Part shown: in pieces, positions 1 to 7,537 of the stretch
Position numbering within the stretch: position 1 is the first letter of the stretch
Layout of the letters: every line of letters begins with the position of its first letter
DNA from: Ktedonobacteria bacterium brp13
GTDB taxonomy: Bacteria; Chloroflexota; Ktedonobacteria; Ktedonobacterales; Ktedonobacteraceae
Assembly: GCA_015099395.1 (NCBI GenBank)
Contig: AP024096.1
Location: forward strand, 1,240,001 to 1,304,000
Direction: 5' to 3'
Length of the DNA: 64,000 nt
Translations under genes and position numbers: made by a program
The notes under the pieces: generated by a model
The model's database searches: none
What the model was told of the DNA's origin: nothing
The model's input: only the letters and a program-made list of their open reading frames with translations

Positions 1-1
1 G

Positions 2-358
2 GCAACATCTATCAACCTTGAATTGAAGCCATCCGACCACAGCGGGAACCCCTACCTTGCTATTGGAGCCCTGATAGCTGCTGGCCTCGATGGTCTGCAC
101 AACCAGATCGATCCGGGAGAGTCGGTCGATGTCGATCCTGCTGATCTCAGCGATGAGGAGCGTGAACGACGTGGTATTGAGCGTTTGCCTGCCTCATTAG
201 ACGAGGCGCTCGACGCACTGGAGCAGGATCAGGTCTTGCTTGCTGCTCTGGGTCCGCTGCTGGCAACCTCTTATATTGCTGTCAAGCGCAGTGAGGCTGC
301 ATATTTTGCGGATAAAACTCCTGAAGAGGAGGCACGGCAGCACTTCTACAAGTATTAA
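2..358 (+). CDS. Glutamine synthetase family protein, C-terminal part (5' end outside window)
   Basis: The reading frame is open from base 2 to the TAA at 356-358, so only the last 118 residues of the protein are in the window. The visible part holds the run LKPSDHSGNPYLAIGALIAA, typical of the C-terminal catalytic domain of glutamine synthetases and gamma-glutamylamide ligases (ATP-dependent ligation of ammonia or an amine to glutamate), and the late ERLPASLDEALDAL segment that follows it in that family. Substrate cannot be decided without the N-terminal part. The stop codon TAA is the first three bases of a palindromic repeat element (356-431), so the exact C-terminus may have been set by insertion of that element. 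Family assignment is firm; the exact enzyme is not. Confidence 0.85.
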   Translation, partial: ATSINLELKPSDHSGNPYLAIGALIAAGLDGLHNQIDPGESVDVDPADLSDEERERRGIERLPASLDEALDALEQDQVLLAALGPLLATSYIAVKRSEAAYFADKTPEEEARQHFYKY

Positions 359-431
359 GATCTTATTCCGAAAACCAACGCGACTGGCGTCGTTAGTGCT
401 CGCACACGCAAGTTCTCGGATCAGTAGTAAG
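356..431 (-). repeat. Palindromic cloverleaf-like repeat, copy 1 (inverted relative to copies 2-4)
   Basis: A 76-bp element starting TAAGATCTTATTCCG and ending GTAGTAAG. The outer arms TTATTCCGAAAAC and GTTCTCGGATCA pair imperfectly and enclose two small hairpins, one with stem GCGAC/GTCGT and loop TGGC, the other GTGC-type. Three further copies lie at 3785-3858, 12063-12137 and 48590-48665. It directly supplies the stop codon of the glutamine synthetase gene. Confidence 0.85.
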
Positions 432-512
432 CATAGTTTTACACCTATCACTGACCTCTTTTAGTTGCGCAACAATACTATGGAACAATGAATGGAACAA
501 TCTAAGAGCGGT

Positions 513-1355
513 TCAATCTGCATCGACGCTGGCATAGTAACGATAATCATCAACGTGATCCATGTTAACGTAGCGGCTATAGTGGCTATCGCGTAGGCGT
601 GAACTGATACGGTTTTCCATATCGTCCAGTGAGAGGTTTGTCGTGATAATAGTGTCCAGTAGATTGTTATAGCGATGGTTAATCAATTGAAACAATTTCT
701 CGCCTGTCCAGGCGGTTGGATTCTGTGCGCCAAGGTCATCCAGTATGAGCAGATCGACTTCCTTCATCATTGTAAACAACTTATCGTATCTGGTATCAGA
801 ATTTGGCGCAAAGGTAGCGCGTAGATGATCTAGTAGATCCGGTACGACCTGGAAGAGTACTGTTTTATCATTTTCAAGGTATTGTCGGGCAGTGGCTACC
901 GCCAGGTGAGTCTTGCCACAGCCATTATGCCCCTTGAGGACCAGGAAATTTTGCTTACTGCTCTGGAATTTCTGCGCAGCCTCCAGTGCCTCCTGAACGC
1001 CATTAGCGAGGCCATTGAAACTATCAAATGTAGCGTTGATTAGCTGTGCTGTTGTCCCAATGCATGAGAGCTTGAGCAAGTACTGTTTCTGCTGTTCGCG
1101 AAGCTCCTTTTCCTTGCAGGCGCAGAACTTTGTTTTCCCGAAGTTACTATGCCAGACAGGCACGTCGTAACGTAGGTAGAGGGCATCGTTGCATATCGTG
1201 CAATTAACTTCTTTGACTGGCCTTGGTGGTTCTTTGTGTGTGTCCTTATCTTTGCCGTTGTCTTTAGCTTTATCCCTGTCTTTACGCTTTTTGCGCAATT
1301 CTTCATATGCCTTTGCTATCTCGTATTTTATGTGATCTGGATCTTCACCAAACAT
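513..1355 (-). CDS. DnaC/IstB-type AAA+ helicase loader
   Basis: A 280-residue AAA+ ATPase. Residues 18-45 are a Lys/Asp-rich charged linker; Cys52, Cys55, Cys78 and Cys80 form a likely zinc site (CTIC ... CAC). Walker A is GHNGCGKT at about 142-149, Walker B LLILDDLG at about 202-209, sensor 1 TTN at 238-240, and an arginine-finger-like SSRLRD at 251-256. This architecture is that of DnaC/DnaI loaders that deliver the replicative helicase to DNA. The start ATG has GGGAG nine bases upstream. The upstream gene (large winged-helix protein) ends 13 bp before it, so the two are one transcript and probably act together in replication initiation. IstB of a transposon is the alternative, but no transposase is adjacent. 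Confidence 0.85.
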   Translation of the reverse strand: MFGEDPDHIKYEIAKAYEELRKKRKDRDKAKDNGKDKDTHKEPPRPVKEVNCTICNDALYLRYDVPVWHSNFGKTKFCACKEKELREQQKQYLLKLSCIGTTAQLINATFDSFNGLANGVQEALEAAQKFQSSKQNFLVLKGHNGCGKTHLAVATARQYLENDKTVLFQVVPDLLDHLRATFAPNSDTRYDKLFTMMKEVDLLILDDLGAQNPTAWTGEKLFQLINHRYNNLLDTIITTNLSLDDMENRISSRLRDSHYSRYVNMDHVDDYRYYASVDAD

Positions 1356-1368
1356 GTATTACGTCTCC

Positions 1369-3345
1369 CTATGGTTTTAGTGCCTTTTTGAAGGCTGGAA
1401 TGAGTGTATCGATAAGATACGCTTTCCAGTTCTCGGTACTGCTGAACAGACCATCTGTGCGGTATGGACTGATGGCTCTAGTATCTACCTGGGCGATGAC
1501 GATGAAGGAATCTCGTCGCTCTTGAATGCGTGTCTTGACGCTATAGTTATGCTCCTGGCAGTCTGTTTCTATCAAGCGTGCAAGCCGTTCTGCCTGTATC
1601 CTGTCTGCAAATCCCCCTGCCTGATTGGTATCAATGGCTGCTTGATGATATTTTGCATGCTGGGAAGCCTGGTTATAAGCGGTTTTAGCGTGTACTTTCT
1701 CGGATTGTGATGGTATGGCTACTGCTTGTTGCTCGTTCGCTTCTTTCTGGACTTTCTCTTCGATCTCACTCCACGAGTAGTTTGTGTAAAGCCAACGTGT
1801 GACCTCTTTGGGGATGCTTTTTCGCGAAGCTGTGTAGAGTTGGTAATCGTGGTTGAAGAAGGCACCGGGGTTGTTTGGCTTACCACGGCGGTCGGGAAAG
1901 TAACTGCGTACAATCACGCTGATAGTGGCGGCCCGCACAGCCAGCGCATCTTCTCTGAGCCGAGAGATACACAATCCCACCGATTTTGTGCTACCATCGA
2001 GAAAATTGGAGAGCGAGGTGGCCTCTGCCTTGCATTCCTCGTCGGTGTGAGGTCTCTGCCACAGCAACCGTACGTGTGTATCATCACAGTCTGCTTGTGC
2101 CGTAGTTTCACAGTCTGCTTGTGTTGTAGTTTTACTGCTTGCTTGTGTAGTGGTTTTATCATCTGCTTGTGTTGTAGTTTTTTCCTGTGCAGCAGTGGAA
2201 GTTTCATCGTTAACGTTATTGTATTTTTCTCTAGAAAAATTATTATATAATATTATATTATCGTTTAACGATAGCGACTGCTCAGGACGTGAAAAGTCTA
2301 CCAGATTTTGCGAAAAATCAACTATCTGAGCTTGTTTTGCGTCTTTGCGGTCTACCAAATGAACATTGCGGTCTACCAAAAGTGGCTTGCGGTCTACCAA
2401 AAGTATTTTGCGGTCTACCACTTTTTGTGAGAGGTCATCCACTGTTTGCTGGCTGTTTGGATTGCGGTCTACCACTTTTTGTGAAAAGTCTACCACTATT
2501 TCATGGTTGTGTAGCTTGCGGTCTTCCACTTTTTGCAAAAGGTCTTCCACTTTTTTCAATGGAATACTGGTTGGCTCTGTCGATCTTGCCGACTTTGGTT
2601 GTCCCTGTAGGATGCTACGAGTGTTGATTTGATCGATTGTTGCTGTTGTATGCTCAAGGAGCACTTGCCGTTGCTGCTTTGATAGATGGTTTGTTTGTAG
2701 CCAGTTTTGCACATTCAATAAAAGGGTGCTGATATTTTGATGCAGGTCTGCTGGCAGGACAGGCTCGCTACTACTGCTATCCTGTCGTCCGACGTCGTAT
2801 ATCTGCTCTGCTTGCTCTGCATAATATGTCGATAGATAGCGGTTTCTAATTTTGATGACGAACTTTTGGAGTTTGGAGCGTTTCATCTGAATAATTTGAT
2901 TGAGTGCGTTCAGTACAAAGTGTTGCTGTGGTTTGTACGGTGAAAGTTGAAAATGGAGGCAGGTTTGTTTGCCTTCGCGCTGCTTGTGGAGTAATCCAAG
3001 TGCGTCGAATATATCCAGGTAGCCCAGTAACGTATCTTTGCTTATGTGCAGTTCATCGGCAAGGACGCCCATACCCGAGGTGTGGATCTTTGCCTGGAGA
3101 ATGATCTGTGTGCGTGGTTTCTGGGTGAGTTGAGCGTAATCGAGGAGCTTGTTGAGCAGGGTGAGGCCGTAGCCATCGGGTAAGACTTGTTTGAACAGAA
3201 AGAGAATGGAAGCATCGATGCAATGTTGTACGTCAATGCTACCTTGCGCCGTTGCTATGGCAACTTTTTCTATGATGTTGTGTAGCCTGGCGGGTATCTC
3301 TTCGACCTGCCAGAAAAATTGTAACTGAATCGGGTACGTTGGCAT
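1369..3345 (-). CDS. Large winged-helix protein with tandem repeats, putative replication initiator
   Basis: No family was recognised for the whole protein (658 residues from the ATG at 3345, which has GGAG 11 bases upstream; an upstream in-frame ATG at 3414 lacks a ribosome binding site). The N-terminal ~180 residues contain a helix-turn-helix-like stretch (TSGMGVLADELHISKDTLLG). A long low-complexity middle carries tandem repeats: 18-residue units with (V/E)DRK ... VDFSQ, then 7-residue VDRKxLL units, then four 8-residue KTTTQADx units. A C-terminal segment (NNPGAFFNHDYQLY ... RWLYTNYSW) looks folded. Placement 13 bp upstream of a DnaC-type loader suggests an initiator or DnaD-like partner. 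The repeats look like a disordered linker. Function is inferred from context only. Confidence 0.6.
   Translation of the reverse strand: MPTYPIQLQFFWQVEEIPARLHNIIEKVAIATAQGSIDVQHCIDASILFLFKQVLPDGYGLTLLNKLLDYAQLTQKPRTQIILQAKIHTSGMGVLADELHISKDTLLGYLDIFDALGLLHKQREGKQTCLHFQLSPYKPQQHFVLNALNQIIQMKRSKLQKFVIKIRNRYLSTYYAEQAEQIYDVGRQDSSSSEPVLPADLHQNISTLLLNVQNWLQTNHLSKQQRQVLLEHTTATIDQINTRSILQGQPKSARSTEPTSIPLKKVEDLLQKVEDRKLHNHEIVVDFSQKVVDRNPNSQQTVDDLSQKVVDRKILLVDRKPLLVDRNVHLVDRKDAKQAQIVDFSQNLVDFSRPEQSLSLNDNIILYNNFSREKYNNVNDETSTAAQEKTTTQADDKTTTQASSKTTTQADCETTAQADCDDTHVRLLWQRPHTDEECKAEATSLSNFLDGSTKSVGLCISRLREDALAVRAATISVIVRSYFPDRRGKPNNPGAFFNHDYQLYTASRKSIPKEVTRWLYTNYSWSEIEEKVQKEANEQQAVAIPSQSEKVHAKTAYNQASQHAKYHQAAIDTNQAGGFADRIQAERLARLIETDCQEHNYSVKTRIQERRDSFIVIAQVDTRAISPYRTDGLFSSTENWKAYLIDTLIPAFKKALKP
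2095..2190 (-). repeat. 24-bp tandem repeat inside the initiator gene
   Basis: Four in-frame units of about 24 bp encode KTTTQADD, KTTTQASS, KTTTQADC and ETTAQADC. On the plus strand the unit reads around GCTTGTGTTGTAGTTTT. Such exact-length repeats change copy number by slippage or recombination. Confidence 0.75.
2347..2570 (-). repeat. 21-bp and 54-bp tandem repeats inside the initiator gene
   Basis: The plus-strand word GCGGTCTACCA starts at 2347, 2368, 2389, 2410 and 2464, with GCGGTCTTCCA at 2518. The spacings are 21, 21, 21, 54 and 54 bp, i.e. 7- and 18-residue protein repeats built on the motif VDRK/VDFSQ. Confidence 0.85.
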
Positions 3346-3784
3346 GGTTGAATGTGCTCCATTGGCATATGTCAGGATCGGTAAACTATGTTTCAAACAG
3401 GGAATCTCCTTCATTTGTCTGGTGTTGTGTAGCTGGTGTTGTGTTCTCAGGGAATGCGAAAATGGATCAAAGGATTGGTGTATTGCGGGAGGTGGTTACA
3501 GAAATCTTTCTACTACGCCGCATACTTATATTATACAAATTGCACAAAATATATTGCAATACATAAAAATAAGTAAAGATAATATGAAACATTATAAGCC
3601 TGAAATATTCCTTGATGATTTTTGTTGCACCTGTGGAATTGTTTGTGCTAGCGAGAAGATTGTTTATGATAACTATTTCAAGTGCAAGAAATAGATAGCT
3701 TCTTTTTTAACTTCTGTGTATGATGGAGGCTGCATGGCGTGATCATACAGGTGCGTTGTTGCGCCAGTTGTTTAGTGAGATTGT
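3346..3784. other. AT-rich upstream region of the initiator gene
   Basis: No convincing gene. A plus-strand open frame (3344-3694) has cysteine-rich, low-plausibility sequence and overlaps the initiator start. A 36-codon frame from the ATG at 3583 (MKHYKPEIFLDD ...) has only a weak ribosome binding site and is left unannotated. The stretch probably holds the promoter and any control sites of the initiator-dnaC operon. Confidence 0.4.
3530..3559 (-). promoter_or_regulatory. Putative sigma70-type promoter of the initiator-dnaC operon
   Basis: On the minus strand, TTGCAA (3559-3554) and a perfect TATAAT (3535-3530) are separated by 18 bp, in an AT-rich tract about 185 bp upstream of the chosen start codon. 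Inference from motif match only. Confidence 0.4.
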
Positions 3785-3858
3785 TTACTACTTATCCGAA
3801 AACTTGAGTGCAGAGCACTAGCGACGCCAGTCGCGTTGGTTTTCGGAATAAGATCTTA
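3785..3858 (+). repeat. Palindromic cloverleaf-like repeat, copy 2
   Basis: Starts TTACTACTTATCCGAAAAC and ends GGAATAAGATCTTA. The inner hairpins are AGTGC/GCACT and GCGAC/GTCGC. It lies in opposite orientation to copy 1, so the initiator-dnaC pair is bracketed by inverted copies, and it ends 20 bp before the ogt start. Confidence 0.88.
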
Positions 3859-3877
3859 GTGAAGAGAGAGGCCTTCA

Positions 3878-4462
3878 GTGAAAGATCTTTTGCTTGATAC
3901 TATTGATTCGCCAATCGGGCCTATTTTGTTAGTGGTAGATGATGGTCGGCTCTGTGCTCTGGATTACCTGGAGTATCAAGCGCGCATGATGACCTTGTTA
4001 GAGCGGCGCTATCCGTCGTTTCGTCTGTTACCGGCGCATGATCCTGAGGGATACAGCAGTGTGGTACGGCGGTATCTGAATAAAGACTTTGCCTGTCTGG
4101 ATACAATCCCTGTGAGCACCGGGGGGACCGTCTTTCAGCAGCAGGTCTGGCAGGCGTTGCGCTCGATCCCCCCTGGTACTACCATTACGTATGGTGAGCT
4201 AGCGGCACGGCTTGGCCGACCAACTGCGTACAGAGCAGTCGGGGGAACCAATGCACTCAATCCCGTTGCTATCGTTTTGCCATGCCACCGTGTTGTCGGA
4301 GCGAATGCTGCCCTGACTGGCTACGCTGGTGGTTTAGAGCGTAAACAGTGGTTGTTACAGCATGAAGGTTATTGTTTTGCTCATGGCACGATAGTTGAAG
4401 AGCGCATGATCAAAACAATGGATGGTCTGGTTGATTTACTGCCAGCTATCGGCGATAGGTGA
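3878..4462 (+). CDS. ogt: Methylated-DNA-[protein]-cysteine S-methyltransferase
   Basis: Suicide DNA-repair protein that transfers the alkyl group from O6-alkylguanine to its own cysteine. The active-site motif PCHRV is at about residues 135-139 (Cys136), preceded by the winged-helix DNA-binding segment FQQQVWQALRSIPPGTTITY with the arginine-finger RAVG at 119-122. The N-terminal ~75 residues match the less conserved Ogt N-domain. The start is GTG at 3878 with a GAGAGG-type site seven bases upstream. The C-terminus extends about 25 residues past the family core (after LLQHEGY) and overlaps the 3' end of the convergent phosphatase gene by 27 bp. It stands as a single gene directly after repeat copy 2. 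Confidence 0.93.
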   Translation: MKDLLLDTIDSPIGPILLVVDDGRLCALDYLEYQARMMTLLERRYPSFRLLPAHDPEGYSSVVRRYLNKDFACLDTIPVSTGGTVFQQQVWQALRSIPPGTTITYGELAARLGRPTAYRAVGGTNALNPVAIVLPCHRVVGANAALTGYAGGLERKQWLLQHEGYCFAHGTIVEERMIKTMDGLVDLLPAIGDR

Positions 4463-5338
4463 GACATTGGCACTGTTATGGGCGTAGGGTAGCTTGTACA
4501 TGTCTTCAAGTGTGCGCAGTACATTGTAGTGGTTGATGGTCTCGCTGTACTGTCCGCTCTTGACCATGGGGCCGACAAAAATGGTAGGAATCTGGTTACT
4601 CTGGGAGTAATCGTCCTCGTCCCATGTCACGATCAGCAAGCTATTGTGGCTCTGCGCCCATTTCTGATAGGCATCAATGTGCTGTTGGAGCCAGGTATCG
4701 CCCTGCTGAATGGAGCCATCATGCATGTCACCTTGTAGATTGGGGACAACGATGGAGACCGTTGGCAGCGTACTATAGTTGGCAGGAAAGCTGGTGAAGG
4801 GCAGATTATCCGCTGCGGGGATATCTGTGAAATTGGACCATGGATTATGCTTACGCGCATAGTTGCCAGCGGTACAGCCCGTATAACCAGCGCCAGGCAT
4901 CGTCTCTGAATAGCCAGCGAATGTATCGCCTGCCCCGATGAGAGCGCCTCCCAGGTCAGGTCCTGCGAAGGTATGTGGGCAAGAATCACTGACGGTACCC
5001 TGTGTTGAGCCAGAGAATAGTGCCAGATAATTGGGTTCGCTCGGGTGGGCAACTGCAAAGGAATGGGTGAATGAAGCGCCAGCTTTCGCCAGAGCATTGA
5101 TATATGGAGCATTCGACGATCCAATGATGTCTGAATACGAATGATTTTCCTCAATGACGATCACAACATGGTCAGGGCGCGGCAACGTCGCAGTACTGCT
5201 TACAGGCGGTGCTGCTGCTGATGTCGAAGAACAACTTGCCAGCACACCGAGCAGCATGAGTAGCAACGTAACCAGGCCGAAGCGAGAGCAAAGGGAGCCT
5301 GGGTGAGAGCGAACTATGCGGTAATATTCCATATTCAT
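4436..5338 (-). CDS. Acid phosphatase / phosphoesterase-family lipoprotein
   Basis: A secreted phosphoesterase of the alkaline-phosphatase-like superfamily (the family that includes phosphatidylinositol-specific phospholipase C and AcpA-like acid phosphatases). Residues 21-36 form a signal peptide with a lipobox LASC (Cys36), so it is probably anchored to the outer face of the membrane. Family motifs are in order: EENHSY (63-68), HPSEPNYL (98-105), ARKHNPW, VPNLQGDMHD, VTWDEDD and HYNVLRTLED. The GAGGA site precedes the start by five bases. Its 3' end overlaps the convergent ogt gene. Likely role is phosphate scavenging or phosphoester turnover; substrate unknown. Confidence 0.88.
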   Translation of the reverse strand: MNMEYYRIVRSHPGSLCSRFGLVTLLLMLLGVLASCSSTSAAAPPVSSTATLPRPDHVVIVIEENHSYSDIIGSSNAPYINALAKAGASFTHSFAVAHPSEPNYLALFSGSTQGTVSDSCPHTFAGPDLGGALIGAGDTFAGYSETMPGAGYTGCTAGNYARKHNPWSNFTDIPAADNLPFTSFPANYSTLPTVSIVVPNLQGDMHDGSIQQGDTWLQQHIDAYQKWAQSHNSLLIVTWDEDDYSQSNQIPTIFVGPMVKSGQYSETINHYNVLRTLEDMYKLPYAHNSANVSPIADSWQ

Positions 5339-5498
5339 ATATATCCTCTTTTACTATCATCTTTACTGATAATGAACGAACCAGCAGCTATACTTATTAT
5401 GATCCTCAAGAGAAGGGGGTGATACTTTACATATTACCTCATAGAGAGAGAAAGAGCTGACGGATTTGGAATACTTGTTTAGTTTGAAAGGATAGTAC

Positions 5499-6053
5499 AT
5501 GCAACAATCTGATAGTTTTGCGCAAAAAAGCCATGCGGAGATGAGTGAAGATGCTGTCGTTCAGCTCTTGCAGCTGTTTGAGCAGCATGGCATTGAAGTC
5601 TTTGTTGATGGTGGTTGGGGTGTAGATGCATTGTTGGGAAAACAAACACGCGTACACGGAGATTTAGATATTGCTTTACAACACAAAGATGTCCCGCACC
5701 TCCGCTTGCTGCTTGAAGCACGTGGATACAAAGATGTTATACGTGCTGATACGCGGGACTGTAACTTTGTTATGGGCGATGATAGTGGACATGAGATCGA
5801 TTTCCACTCCTACACGTTTGATGCTCATGGAACGATTGTTTTTGGCCTTGAGTATCCGTTAGATTCCTTGACTGGCAGCGGGTTTATCCAGGGATACGCG
5901 GTGAAGTGTATTTCAGCTGAGTGGATGGTGAAGTTTCATTCGGGCTATGAGCTTGATGAAAATGATTATCGTGATATTTCTGCACTGTGTGAGCACTTTG
6001 GCATTGCTTTGCCGTCTGAGTACGAGAGATTTACTCAAGCAGACTTTAAGTAG
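5499..6053 (+). CDS. Lincosamide/aminoglycoside-type nucleotidyltransferase
   Basis: A 184-residue nucleotidyltransferase. The motif VDGGWGVDALLG with R-x-H-x-DLDIAL (about residues 36-62) is the catalytic glycine and paired-aspartate signature of the LnuA / aminoglycoside 2''-adenylyltransferase family, which inactivates antibiotics by adding an AMP group. A second acidic motif GHEIDFHSYTF follows at about 98-108. The AAAGGA site lies six bases before the ATG. It is a single gene between two reverse-strand genes. Substrate cannot be read from sequence; chromosomal homologues in soil bacteria may not confer resistance. Confidence 0.8.
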   Translation: MQQSDSFAQKSHAEMSEDAVVQLLQLFEQHGIEVFVDGGWGVDALLGKQTRVHGDLDIALQHKDVPHLRLLLEARGYKDVIRADTRDCNFVMGDDSGHEIDFHSYTFDAHGTIVFGLEYPLDSLTGSGFIQGYAVKCISAEWMVKFHSGYELDENDYRDISALCEHFGIALPSEYERFTQADFK

Positions 6054-6223
6054 TACAGGTGAGAGGAATGCGCTCGCTGTGGTAGACAACACTGTAAACA
6101 GTATTGGCACGGGCGCGTTCCTTCACTGTTGATTTCAGTGTACCTGAATGGAACAAATATATAGTTGCGTGCTAATAATAACTATTCCAAAACAATTTTT
6201 ATGCTGTGGCTTTTATCTTTCAC

Positions 6224-7135
6224 TTATTCATTGCGTGCTGCCTCTTCAGGTTTCTGGGCGTAGGCGATGTAGTATTTATACGTCGCATGGTCTTGTTCCC
6301 ATTCATCACGGAGATGAGAGAGGATCTCTTCGATGTCGGTTGCTGGAACGCCTAGTAGGGCTGGAATAGCGGCTCCCATCCCTTTTAGTGCGTTGTAGAG
6401 GTTAGTAGACATCATGTCACCGATCTGACCGCCCCAGGGGCCTAGCGGTACCTCAAAGGTCTTCATCGTAACCTGTTCAAATCCTGCCTGTGCAAGCATG
6501 CTATCGAGGAAGCGAGGTAGGTTTCCGGTGGTATTCAATCCACGGGCCTTTGCAAACCTGCCCAGAAATGTGAGCATACGTTGCATCGCAGGTCCCAGTG
6601 GCTTGATGTCCTCGGACCCCTCGATGAGTTCGACCCAGCCGCCAGGCACTGTAACACGTGCCAGATCGTTGAGCGTCTGAGGCCAGATATTAAGCGGGAG
6701 GGCTGTCAGCAGGAAACGCTGGTGTACGAAGTCAAAACTGTTGTCTTCAAATGGTAGGCCGTTCATTATATTCCCTTGCGCAAACATAAAATTGTCTGGT
6801 AGCGTTTTTGTACCCGGTTCTAGATCGATGCCAATAACCTGAGATTGCGGAAATTGCGTGCACATATCAAAGGACCATTGGCCGGTCCCACAACCGACGT
6901 CAAGGATGCGTGCAGGCGTGTCGATGGGTGCAACATAGTTGCCTTTGAGTGCTGCGCGGATGATGAGATGCTGAAAGTCGAGGCGATCAATCTCGTCCGA
7001 ATCTGCGGGTAGGATGTAGGGTACATCCTTGCGGAAACGGCGCTTGTTAGTAACTGGTGGCAGAATGATAGGCCCTTCAACAGTTGGATCTGTGGGTGAC
7101 TTACGTCTTCTATGAAAAGAGAACTTCCATGGCAT
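6224..7135 (-). CDS. Class I SAM-dependent methyltransferase
   Basis: A 303-residue Rossmann-fold methyltransferase. Motif I is LDVGCGTGQWSFDM (about residues 88-101), followed by the acidic ribose-binding VIGIDLEPG, motif II-type FDFVHQRFLLTALP and post-I region VTVPGGWVELIEG. The N-terminal ~55 residues are basic and include an RRRK cluster. The ATG has CGGAG about ten bases upstream. The substrate is unknown; the sequence resembles generic small-molecule methyltransferases rather than rRNA or DNA enzymes. Single gene. Confidence 0.82.
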   Translation of the reverse strand: MPWKFSFHRRRKSPTDPTVEGPIILPPVTNKRRFRKDVPYILPADSDEIDRLDFQHLIIRAALKGNYVAPIDTPARILDVGCGTGQWSFDMCTQFPQSQVIGIDLEPGTKTLPDNFMFAQGNIMNGLPFEDNSFDFVHQRFLLTALPLNIWPQTLNDLARVTVPGGWVELIEGSEDIKPLGPAMQRMLTFLGRFAKARGLNTTGNLPRFLDSMLAQAGFEQVTMKTFEVPLGPWGGQIGDMMSTNLYNALKGMGAAIPALLGVPATDIEEILSHLRDEWEQDHATYKYYIAYAQKPEEAARNE

Positions 7136-7537
7136 GTGTATATTTCTCCGTTCTTGCTAAATTATGCGCAGAGACACGAAAAGAAAGAATTGAAATAAAA
7201 TCTGCATATGATAGAAAAGCTATGAACCATCCACGTGCAATGTAAAACATCTTTTTCTGGATGTCAAATGAAATTGAACGTTAATCCCCTATGCTTTGAC
7301 ACATCCTGGCAACTGCTACCTGTTTCATTGCATACCAGTGTTATTTGCCAAACGGAGGGGCAATGTTTTATGATGATTTGGTGATACTAGTAAAGATAGA
7401 ACTCCGAACCTCAACGCGACTGACGCTGCTCGTGCTACAGATCTACACACTCCAGATATCCTGAAGTTCGTATATGATGCAGTAAATATCTAAAAAGCTC
7501 GTTTATCGCCATAGAGTTCGCATAAGAAAGGCTTTGT
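7136..7537. other. Intergenic region between divergent genes, with a possible decayed repeat copy
   Basis: No gene seen. Bases about 7402-7436 (TCCGAACCTCAACGCGACTG and on to GCTCGTGCT) resemble one half of the cloverleaf repeat but lack the second arm, so this may be a decayed copy. Promoters for the two flanking divergent genes should lie here. Confidence 0.35.

Noticed and set aside
1726..2250. 174-codon plus-strand frame inside the initiator gene
   Set aside because: Cys/Val/Leu-rich repeats are the antisense of the TTTQAD block; the opposite strand has the better gene.
2347..2570. CRISPR array in the initiator gene
   Set aside because: Spacings of 21 and 54 bp are all multiples of three and stay in frame; there are no unique spacers of uniform length.
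3344..3694. 116-codon plus-strand frame upstream of the repeat
   Set aside because: Overlaps the initiator start, is rich in Cys/Trp in an unnatural way, and has no ribosome binding site.
3785..3858. Integron attC site
   Set aside because: The element has paired arms and AAAAC/GTTTT words, but not the RYYYAAC/GTTRRRY core or an adjoining integrase or cassette array.
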